Positions 1 through 4,684 of a stretch of DNA of 7,507 nt are shown here, piece after piece. A program made the translations under genes and the position numbers. The notes under the pieces were generated by a model that saw nothing but the letters and a program-made list of their open reading frames with translations, had not been told where the DNA came from and searched no databases. The first letter of the stretch is position 1, and each line of letters starts with the position of its first letter. The stretch is from Bacteroidota bacterium (GTDB lineage: Bacteria; Bacteroidota; Bacteroidia; Chitinophagales; UBA10324), in the NCBI GenBank assembly GCA_003455275.1, contig DMRR01000110.1, positions 1 to 7,507 on the forward strand, read 5' to 3'.

Positions 1-115
1 TGAAAAAGGATGGTTGCTTGCTCAATATGAAAATCATCCGCTTGGTTGGCTTAAATCACTTGGTAACAGAATGAATAATTATTTTCCTACCGAATGGAGA
101 ATCAGGAATTATTGA
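1..115 (+). CDS. C-terminal end of RsmF/NOL1-type 16S rRNA m5C methyltransferase (partial)
   Basis: Reading from base 2, the open frame encodes 37 residues and stops with TGA at 113-115. The peptide contains HPLGWLKSLGNRMNNYFP followed by EWRIRN, which matches the conserved extreme C-terminus of Bacteroidota RsmF/NOL1/NOP2/sun-family proteins (usually GWVKNLGNR-NNLYPQEWRIR). These cytoplasmic SAM-dependent enzymes methylate a cytosine in 16S rRNA, and the C-terminal domain is a PUA-like RNA-binding module. The catalytic domain with its two cysteines lies upstream of the window and cannot be inspected. The stop overlaps the stop of the converging minus-strand remnant by 7 nt, and no terminator hairpin is visible between them. 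Assignment is by recognition of the tail only. Confidence 0.7.
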   Translation, partial: EKGWLLAQYENHPLGWLKSLGNRMNNYFPTEWRIRNY

Positions 116-393
116 GAATTATTTTTTACGCAACATTCCATTTTCATTTCTCCTGAATGTGTATGTGTGACTTGCGGGCTGATGTATGGAATGCCGAGAT
201 TCAAGCCGCGGAGAATGAGCAGCACTGCAACAAATGATGCGAGCCACGGAGACGCTTTTCCTAATTTGAATTTCCATTTTGTATGAATGAATCCGCCGCC
301 TCTTTCGATTCTATCCATTGTTACAGTGTGCCCGCTTATTAGAGCATTGAACTGCATTTTTCCCATCCATTGTGTTTCGATTATGTGATTCAT
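109..393 (-). pseudogene. OsmC N-terminus fused in frame to TauE/SafE sulfite-exporter C-terminus (deletion remnant)
   Basis: This 94-residue frame runs from ATG at 391-393 to TAA at 109-111. Residues 1 to about 33 (MNHIIETQWMGKMQFNAL, then SGHTVTMD and ERGGG) match the start of OsmC-family peroxiredoxin-like proteins, where the text normally continues GGE-NGP-PKP towards the catalytic cysteines. Residues about 40-94 (KFKLGKASPWL, LLILRGLNLGIPYISP, ending in a Cys-Cys tail) match the last transmembrane helix and tail of Bacteroidota TauE/SafE sulfite exporters. Both OsmC catalytic cysteines and nearly all of the transporter are missing, so neither activity can remain. The junction lies near 275-300. 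An earlier in-frame ATG at 460-462 would overlap the rhodanese gene and adds residues unlike OsmC, so it was not chosen. The simplest reading is a deletion joining two neighbouring genes of a sulfur operon; an assembly join is the alternative. Confidence 0.6.
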
Positions 394-421
394 GACTGAA
401 TGATTTGTTTGAAAAATTTTT

Positions 422-1171
422 TCAAAGCATGGTAATGGGCGTGTGATAAGTGCTGAGCTCAAATAGTCCGCTCTTTTTTATTGCACTCATGCCACTTTTT
501 ACATTTATCAGGTTATCGAAACCGCGGGCGCGCAGGATAGAAATAAAAATCACAGAACGATAGCCACCCGCACAATACACAAAGCAGGTTTTGTTTTTAT
601 CAATGAGTTTCATGCTTTCATTAATGTAATCGAGCGGAGCATTCAAAGCATAGATGATGTGCTCGCTATCGAATTCGCTTTTTTTGCGCACATCTATCAA
701 CTCAGGCAGCAGCGAGCTTTGCACTTCCGCCATTTCTTCAACTGTTACAGACTGAATGGTATCATATTCCTTCAAACTTTTTTTCCAGTTTTCAAAACTC
801 CCTTTTAACACACCGAGCACACCATCGAAACCAACGCGAGCCAGCCTTGTGATGGCTTCATCTTCTCTTCCTGCATCGGCCACCAATAAAATTTCCTGCT
901 TCACATCGGGTATGAGTGTGCCTGCCCATACTGCGAATGCGCCATCAAGACCGATGTTGATGGAGTTGGGAATAAATCCTTCACAAAATGTTTCAGGAGC
1001 GCGCGTATCAAGAATGAGCGCGCCGGTTTCTTGCGCCATATCTGCAAACTCCTGTGGAGTGAGCATTTGATGCCCGCGGTACAAAACCTGATCGAGCGAT
1101 TCAGAACCGGAAATATTCAACAAAACATTCTGCGGAAAATAACCCGGCGGCGGTGTGAGGCCGGTCAGCAC
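422..1171 (-). CDS. double-rhodanese protein; C-terminal part of a split MBL-rhodanese persulfide-handling enzyme
   Basis: The 249-residue frame contains two rhodanese modules. The first (about 33-135: LILDTRAPETF, GFIPNSINIG, LLVADAGRED) has no cysteine at the active-site loop, as is normal for the inactive domain of this family. The second (about 142-240: ELIDVRKKSEF, then FVYCAGGYRS) keeps the catalytic Cys200 in a C-x4-R loop, so sulfur transfer from persulfide or thiosulfate is plausible. The start is GTG at 1169-1171, directly after the TAG of the upstream MBL gene and in the same frame. In relatives these residues continue the MBL protein without a break (FI-EVT-GL-PPP-YFP). An AAGGAG lies at 1187-1192 but is 15 nt from the GTG, too far for a normal ribosome site. 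It may be made by re-initiation, by rare readthrough, or not at all. It is cytoplasmic; no signal peptide or membrane segment is seen. Confidence 0.8.
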   Translation of the reverse strand: MLTGLTPPPGYFPQNVLLNISGSESLDQVLYRGHQMLTPQEFADMAQETGALILDTRAPETFCEGFIPNSINIGLDGAFAVWAGTLIPDVKQEILLVADAGREDEAITRLARVGFDGVLGVLKGSFENWKKSLKEYDTIQSVTVEEMAEVQSSLLPELIDVRKKSEFDSEHIIYALNAPLDYINESMKLIDKNKTCFVYCAGGYRSVIFISILRARGFDNLINVKSGMSAIKKSGLFELSTYHTPITML

Positions 1172-1174
1172 CTA
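1172..1174 (-). other. in-frame TAG interrupting the MBL-rhodanese reading frame
   Basis: The TAG is followed in the same frame by GTG CTG ACC GGC, and the protein before and after it aligns with a continuous family sequence. A single base change from GAG, AAG or CAG would produce it. TAG also ends sufB after its canonical LEGSVG tail, so TAG is very probably a true stop in this genome. The site is therefore best explained as a nonsense mutation, a sequence error, or a stop/start junction with coupled re-initiation. Confidence 0.75.
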
Positions 1175-1843
1175 GTGAATGAATTGCTCCTTAGTGAGTG
1201 AAGTGTTAAGAGCATAGTTGAGTTTCTTTTGTTCACCAAGTGTGGAAGTGAGTTCACGGCTCATTTTTTTTCCGCAAGCGCTTCCGGCGCCGTGTGCAGG
1301 ATAAACAATCAGATCATCACTGAGCGGAAGAATTTTTTCGCGAAGCGAATCATACAAATGCCCTGCAAGTTTTTCAGCAGTGAGTTCAGCAATCACTTTC
1401 TGTGCAAGATCAGGGCGGCCAACATCTCCAATGAAAAGCGTGTCGCCGGTGAAGAGCGCTTTCTCTTTTCCTTCTTCATCTATCAACAGGTAGCAGGAAC
1501 TTTCAAGCGTGTGCCCTGGTGTATGAATGAGCCGCAGGAGAACATTTCCAATTTTATATTCTTGTCCGTCATTACCAATTAAAACATCGAAGCATGTTTG
1601 CATGGTTGTAGGTCCATACACAATTGTGCCTCCGGTTTTATTTGCGAGCTCTACATGCCCCGAAACAAAATCGGCATGAAAGTGTGTTTCGAAAATGAAT
1701 TTGATTTTCGCATTGTGTTTCGCTGCGAGTTCTATGTATCGGTCAACATCGCGCAGCGGGACAATGATTGCAGCCTCGCCATTGCTTACAATGTAGCAAG
1801 CAATATGTGCCAGGCATCCGGTGTAAAGTTGTTCGATATACAT
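1172..1843 (-). CDS. MBL-fold persulfide dioxygenase-like hydrolase (N-terminal part of a split MBL-rhodanese enzyme)
   Basis: The 223-residue protein has the MBL metal ligands in order: THFHADFVSGH (His54, His56, Asp58, His63), HTPGH (His111), FTGDTLFIGDVGRPDLA (Asp134) and YPAHGAGSACG (His184). This set and the GRPDLA signature resemble ETHE1-like persulfide dioxygenases, Fe(II) enzymes that oxidise glutathione persulfide to sulfite. The ATG at 1841-1843 gives the usual family N-terminus (YIEQLYTGCLA). The frame ends at TAG 1172-1174 after KEQFIH, exactly where relatives run on into two rhodanese domains; read through, the protein would be about 473 residues, close to the usual length. Val28 sits where relatives have the Asp of the IDP motif (codon GTC instead of GAC, 1760-1762), a residue that normally supports the metal site. 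With this and the early stop, activity is doubtful. No Shine-Dalgarno sequence is seen. Confidence 0.82.
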   Translation of the reverse strand: MYIEQLYTGCLAHIACYIVSNGEAAIIVPLRDVDRYIELAAKHNAKIKFIFETHFHADFVSGHVELANKTGGTIVYGPTTMQTCFDVLIGNDGQEYKIGNVLLRLIHTPGHTLESSCYLLIDEEGKEKALFTGDTLFIGDVGRPDLAQKVIAELTAEKLAGHLYDSLREKILPLSDDLIVYPAHGAGSACGKKMSRELTSTLGEQKKLNYALNTSLTKEQFIH

Positions 1844-1990
1844 GGCTAATGAATTTTCTTCTGCAAAAGGAAGCAGTGGGATGCAGAGAGAAAATGATTT
1901 CAGTCAGTTGCGCCGGTGAGAGAAATCAGAATAGATAGGAAAAAGTATAAATGATAAAATATAAATCTCCGTGCGAAAAAAGCCCTTACC

Positions 1991-2000
1991 CCCAATTGGG
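1991..2000. promoter_or_regulatory. perfect 10-bp palindrome CCCAATTGGG, possible operator
   Basis: CCCAATTGGG is fully self-complementary and stands out in an AT-rich spacer, about 148 nt upstream of the MBL start codon. It is preceded by further C residues (TACC). It could bind a dimeric regulator such as the adjacent Crp-type response regulator, but it does not look like a classical Crp/Fnr site (TTGA-N6-TCAA), and a 10-bp palindrome can occur by chance. Confidence 0.3.
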
Positions 2001-2013
2001 AATAGTCGCATAT

Positions 2014-2052
2014 ATTTTCTCAAAGTGTTTGGTTAATTATATATGAGAAAAT
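2014..2052. repeat. inverted repeat ATTTTCTCA ... TGAGAAAAT
   Basis: Arms at 2014-2022 and 2044-2052 are perfectly complementary over 9 bp, separated by 21 nt of AT-rich sequence. In RNA this would be a weak, wide-looped stem without a following U run, so it is a poor terminator. It may be a regulatory dyad for the MBL operon or part of the 3' untranslated region of the two-component transcript. Confidence 0.4.
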
Positions 2053-2062
2053 GTTTTTACTA

Positions 2063-2090
2063 ATAACAGATAACGAATAACCGATAACTA
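2063..2090. repeat. four tandem 7-bp repeats, unit ATAACNN
   Basis: ATAAC begins at 2063, 2070, 2077 and 2084, an exact 7-nt period over four copies, with the last two bases of each unit varying (AG, GA, CG, TA). The array ends 4 nt before the response-regulator stop codon at 2095. Short heptamer repeats of this kind occur in several bacterial genomes, often at gene ends, and may arise by replication slippage. The strict core with free last two positions would also suit phased direct binding sites, but nothing here proves that. Confidence 0.75.
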
Positions 2091-2094
2091 GAAT

Positions 2095-3156
2095 TTAGTT
2101 GCGCAGTTTCGAGAGTTTCTCGAAATTGGAAATTGAAATAGTTCCTCCTTTTATATCAATTAAACCCTCATCTTTAAAATCGCTGAGTGTGCGAATGGTA
2201 GTTTCAGTGGCAGTGCCTGCAAGGTTTGCAAGGTCTTCGCGCGAAATGCTCATACTGAAATTTTTTTCACTTTCTTTTTTATACCGGGCATGAAGAGCAA
2301 GTAACGCTTCTGCAACACGCTTGCGCACACTATTGTATGCCAGCCGCAGTAATTGTTCTTCCTTTTCTTTCAGATCATCGGAGAGCATTTTGATAAAACG
2401 GCGCGATACTTCGGCATTTCGGTAGATGAGCGAAAAAAAATCTTCTTTAGGAATCAGGCAGATTTCAGAATCTTCAAGAGCCGATGCAGAGTCTATGTAT
2501 TTCTTGTCTTTGAGAAGAGCAATGTATCCGAAAAAATCACCTTCCTTATACAAACCTGTAATAAATTCTTTTCCGTCTTCGTTGGTTTTATAGCTTTTCA
2601 CTTTTCCCTTAGAAACGAAATAAACCCAACGCGGAAAATTTTCTTCCTTAAAAATTATTTCTTTCTTTCTGAAAGCACGGACTTCTCTTTCTTCAGAAAG
2701 TTTTTTCAGTCCATCATCTTTTTTCGCAAGCGAAATAAATTCATCGAAGCCTGCCTGATCTTTTGAAAAACCGCGACGCATGGCATCTGATTTTTTTAAC
2801 CGGCTCTCGACTGCGCTCAGTAATTCAATGTCGCTGAATGGTTTTGTCACATAATCATCGGCACCCATTTCCATTCCCTTGCGCAGGTCGCTGCGCTCTG
2901 CTTTTGCGGTGAGGAAAATGAAAGGCACCGAAGCGGTGTCAGCATTTTTTGAGAGTGAGTGCAGCACTCCATATCCATCCAAAACCGGCATCATAATATC
3001 GCAGATGATTAAGTCCGGAGCGCTTTTGGCAGCCAGTTCAATTCCTTCCTTTCCATTTTTTGCAGTGATGACTTCGAAATCAGAAAGCTCCAGAATTTCT
3101 GCGGTGTTCTCCCGCATTTCCCGATTGTCTTCTATCAGTAAAATTTTTTTACTCGT
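2095..3156 (-). CDS. response regulator: receiver domain plus Crp/Fnr-type cNMP fold and HTH, start codon ACG
   Basis: Read from ACG at 3154-3156 this is a 353-residue protein starting SKKILLIEDN, the normal first strand of a receiver domain. It has the acid pocket Glu9/Asp10, phospho-acceptor Asp53 (IICDIMMP), Thr83 (FLTA) and Lys105 (TKPF). A cNMP-binding fold follows (about 158-258), then a Crp-type helix-turn-helix (about 303-335, SREDLANLAGTATETTIRTL). The first ATG in frame is at 3115-3117; starting there removes beta-strand 1 and the acid pocket. Between the upstream in-frame stop and that ATG there is no ATG, GTG or TTG, so ACG is either a rare start, a mutated ATG, or an error. The phosphate-binding loop reads GYIALLKDKKYIDSA, lacking the Glu and Arg that hold cAMP in CRP, and there is no Fnr-type cysteine cluster, so phosphorylation is the likely input. 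It lies 4 nt after the kinase gene, its evident partner. Confidence 0.85.
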   Translation of the reverse strand, partial: TSKKILLIEDNREMRENTAEILELSDFEVITAKNGKEGIELAAKSAPDLIICDIMMPVLDGYGVLHSLSKNADTASVPFIFLTAKAERSDLRKGMEMGADDYVTKPFSDIELLSAVESRLKKSDAMRRGFSKDQAGFDEFISLAKKDDGLKKLSEEREVRAFRKKEIIFKEENFPRWVYFVSKGKVKSYKTNEDGKEFITGLYKEGDFFGYIALLKDKKYIDSASALEDSEICLIPKEDFFSLIYRNAEVSRRFIKMLSDDLKEKEEQLLRLAYNSVRKRVAEALLALHARYKKESEKNFSMSISREDLANLAGTATETTIRTLSDFKDEGLIDIKGGTISISNFEKLSKLRN

Positions 3157-3160
3157 GTTG

Positions 3161-4363
3161 TTAGTTAGGAAAAGTGATGATGAATTCTGTTCCTACTTCA
3201 AGCTCGCTGTTGCATTCAATTTTTCCATTGAGCATCTCAACATACTTTGCCACTATGTTCAGTCCAAGGCCGCTTCCCTGAATGTTTGTGGCATTGTGTC
3301 CGCGGAAAAACCGTTCAAACAAATGTTCTCTGTCTTCCGCTGAAATTCCAATGCCGCTGTCGCTTACAGAAATGGTGAAATCATTTTCGTTGAGAGAAGT
3401 AGCAGCGTGAATTGTTTTTCCTTCTGGAGAAAATTTTATGGCATTTGAAATAAGATTGAAAAGAATGTGTCGGAAAATTTTCTTATCGAAAGAAATTTCA
3501 TCGGATCCGATGTGTTTGTAATGAATTTGTTGCCCGTGCTTGGCTACTTGTTGTAATTCTTTGAGCATTTCATTAGCAAATTCAGTGATGGCAAATGTTT
3601 CGGGCGAAACCGAAATTTTTCCTTCTTCCATTTTACTAAGCGACAAAACATCAGAAATGATATCAGTAAGATTATTTACCGAAGTTTTTATCCGCTCAAG
3701 ATGTTTCTCTTGTTTTTCTTTCTCGCCTTGTTCGCCATATTTTTTTACCAAAGAAAGCGAGGATAATATTGTTGCTAATGGCGTACGAAATTCATGCGAA
3801 GCCATGGAAACAAATCGCGATTTCAAATCGCCAAGTTCCTTTTCCTTTTGTAATGCCTCATTGAGTTCTTCCTTCGTTTTATTAAGCTCAGCGATTGCTT
3901 CTTCCAGCACAAGTGTTCGTTGTTTAACCTTTGAGTCGAGTTCTTTGTTCAGTTTTTCAAGTTCATCTTTTTGACGGCGCACACTTTCTTCTGCTTTTTT
4001 TCTTTTCGAAATATCAATGATAAAAGCAATCACAAATTTTCCATCTGCATTAGCGAACGGCGATAAACTTATTTCAACCGGAAACTCGGTTCCATCTTTT
4101 TTCATTGCGAACAAATCCATTCCGCTTCCCATTGCCCGGGCATGAGGATTTTGGTTGAATGCTTCGCGATGGTGCTGGTGTGAAGAGGTAAACTTTTTTG
4201 GAATGAGCGTCTCAATCTTTTTACCGATAAGTTTATTCTTTTCATAACCAAAAAGTTTTTCGGCACTTGGGTTTGCGTGAGCAATTTCTCCTGCTTCATT
4301 AACTACCACTATGCCTTCTGTCGCATAAAAGAAAAGTGCCCGTGCCCCTTCAAGGTTATCCAT
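3161..4363 (-). CDS. soluble PAS-domain sensor histidine kinase
   Basis: From ATG at 4361-4363 the protein has 400 residues. A PAS domain (about 8-118, ATEGIVVVNEAGEI, NPSAEKLFGY, DGTEFPVEISLSP) is followed by a coiled coil (about 122-182), a HisKA domain with the phospho-acceptor His190 (MASHEFRTPLATI), and a HATPase with N box (NLISNAIKFSPEG), G1 (DSGIGIS), F box (ERFFRG) and G2 (GSGLGLNIV). No signal peptide or membrane helix is seen, so it should sense a cytoplasmic or diffusible cue. His62 (TSSHQHH) aligns with the heme-ligand His of FixL, but the FixL Arg of the GIGR turn is Met here, and many non-heme PAS domains share the His. A GTG at 4397-4399 would add 12 residues; ATG is preferred because GTG starts are less usual and TTACTTTG at 4388-4395 resembles a -7 promoter box. 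The stop is TAA 3161-3163, just before the regulator. Confidence 0.9.
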   Translation of the reverse strand: MDNLEGARALFFYATEGIVVVNEAGEIAHANPSAEKLFGYEKNKLIGKKIETLIPKKFTSSHQHHREAFNQNPHARAMGSGMDLFAMKKDGTEFPVEISLSPFANADGKFVIAFIIDISKRKKAEESVRRQKDELEKLNKELDSKVKQRTLVLEEAIAELNKTKEELNEALQKEKELGDLKSRFVSMASHEFRTPLATILSSLSLVKKYGEQGEKEKQEKHLERIKTSVNNLTDIISDVLSLSKMEEGKISVSPETFAITEFANEMLKELQQVAKHGQQIHYKHIGSDEISFDKKIFRHILFNLISNAIKFSPEGKTIHAATSLNENDFTISVSDSGIGISAEDREHLFERFFRGHNATNIQGSGLGLNIVAKYVEMLNGKIECNSELEVGTEFIITFPN

Positions 4364-4523
4364 TTCGGCCAGATTAAAATTTGACTCCAAAGTAATCACG
4401 GCAATTGATTTGAGTGTTGCAATGATTTTGTGAAAGGAGGTATGAAAAAATGATATTGATCAGTTTTAAAATTTAATAATTAAGTAAACAATAATTGTTT
4501 AGATCAGGAATTTGAACATTAAG
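4364..4523. other. AT-rich spacer between tRNA-Arg and the histidine kinase
   Basis: No coding frame is supported. The spacer holds a 17-bp palindrome (4485-4501) and a possible minus-strand -7 box (TTACTTTG, 4388-4395) whose only upstream TTG is about 24 nt away, longer than ideal. Since the tRNA and kinase are co-directional, part of the kinase transcription could also come from the tRNA promoter. Confidence 0.5.
4485..4501. promoter_or_regulatory. 17-bp perfect palindrome TAAACAATAATTGTTTA, operator-like
   Basis: Two 8-bp arms are exact reverse complements around a central A. The 7-1-7 layout and the AAT-A-ATT core recall Fur-family boxes (Fur, PerR, Zur), although only about half the positions match a classical Fur box. 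It lies 23 nt past the tRNA-Arg 3' end and about 120 nt upstream of the kinase start. As RNA it gives a very AT-rich stem followed by CTTAATTA rather than a U run, so it is a weak terminator candidate. Confidence 0.4.
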
Positions 4524-4595
4524 TAGCCCCGTTAGGAATCGAACCTAAATCTCAAGCTCCGGAAACTCGCATACTATCCATTGTACTACGGGGCC
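4524..4595 (-). tRNA. tRNA-Arg, anticodon CCG
   Basis: The minus strand folds as a complete 72-nt cloverleaf. The acceptor stem is GGCCCCG with CGGGGCT (the first pair is G-U). The D arm is GTAC/GTAT around AATGGATA, and the anticodon stem is CGAGT/GCTTG around loop TTCCGGA. A four-base variable loop follows, then the T arm TTAGG/CCTAA around TTCGATT. The anticodon at 4560-4562 reads CCG, decoding CGG as arginine. The discriminator is A, and CCA is not encoded (CTT follows), so it must be added after transcription. A minus-strand TAAGTTTC at 4615-4622 resembles a -7 promoter box, giving a leader of roughly a dozen bases. Confidence 0.93.
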
Positions 4596-4637
4596 AAAAT
4601 GAAGAAGGCGCAAAGAAACTTATTTCTTCGATAAGCA

Positions 4638-4669
4638 GTTGTTTAGACCGAATCTAAAGTTGACTTTTG
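4638..4669 (+). promoter_or_regulatory. predicted sufB promoter, Bacteroidota type
   Basis: GTTG at 4638-4641 and GACTTTTG at 4662-4669 fit the -33 TTTG and -7 TAnnTTTG elements known for Bacteroidota sigma factor, each with one mismatch, spaced by 20 nt. Transcription would begin near 4675, leaving only about 10 nt before the sufB ATG and no room for a Shine-Dalgarno sequence, which is normal for this phylum. Predicted by eye. Confidence 0.5.
4642..4658. promoter_or_regulatory. operator-like inverted repeat TTTAGACCGAATCTAAA in the suf promoter
   Basis: Two perfect 6-bp arms (TTTAGA and TCTAAA) flank CCGAA. The repeat fills the space between the predicted -33 and -7 elements, so a bound dimer would block RNA polymerase. 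The half sites TTTAG/CTAAA resemble those of DtxR/MntR-type metal regulators, which would suit iron or manganese control of Fe-S assembly, but the regulator cannot be named from this window. Confidence 0.5.
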
Positions 4670-4684
4670 CCCCCCTGATTTCCA

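Larger units (their letters stand above)
1844..2094. other. 251-nt intergenic region upstream of the MBL gene
   Basis: No credible coding frame is seen. The region lies between the end of the response-regulator gene and the start of the MBL gene, both minus strand, so it should hold the MBL promoter. A minus-strand TACTTTTT (about 1940-1947) fits the Bacteroidota -7 box TAnnTTTG in all but the last base, but no convincing -33 partner was found, so no promoter is called. It holds a 10-bp palindrome (1991-2000), a spaced inverted repeat (2014-2052) and a four-unit heptamer repeat (2063-2090), listed separately. No T-rich terminator hairpin for the response-regulator transcript is obvious. Confidence 0.6.

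Noticed and set aside
394..462. Upstream ATG giving the OsmC/TauE remnant 23 more residues
   Set aside because: The extension runs through the end of the rhodanese gene and has no likeness to OsmC; the ATG at 393 begins exactly where OsmC proteins start.
756..1070. 104-codon open frame on the plus strand
   Set aside because: It lies opposite the well-supported rhodanese gene and its Ser/Pro-rich product shows no domain; it is a shadow frame.
1172..1174. Genome-wide reassignment of TAG to an amino acid
   Set aside because: sufB ends in TAG right after its conserved C-terminus, so TAG acts as a stop here.
2353..2766. 137-codon plus-strand frame, rich in Phe
   Set aside because: It is antisense to the cNMP domain of the response regulator; the Phe richness mirrors GAA/AAA codons on the other strand.
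3540..3974. 144-codon plus-strand Ser-rich frame
   Set aside because: It is antisense to the kinase coiled coil and HisKA domain, with composition expected of a mirrored coiled coil.
4102..4299. 65-codon minus-strand frame inside the kinase
   Set aside because: It is an alternative frame within the PAS-coding region, where motifs clearly support the kinase frame.
4434..4453. AAAGGAGG followed by ATG AAA AAA TGA on the plus strand
   Set aside because: It looks like a strong ribosome site with a three-codon mini-gene, but there is no promoter or downstream gene, and this phylum rarely uses such sites.
4619..4635. CTTAT ... ATAAG stem as a terminator
   Set aside because: Only 5 AT-rich pairs, no T run, and it lies upstream of both the tRNA and sufB rather than after a gene.
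4660..4665. TTGACT as a sigma-70 -35 box for sufB
   Set aside because: A matching -10 would have to lie inside the sufB coding start; the GTTG / GACTTTTG pair fits the phylum better.
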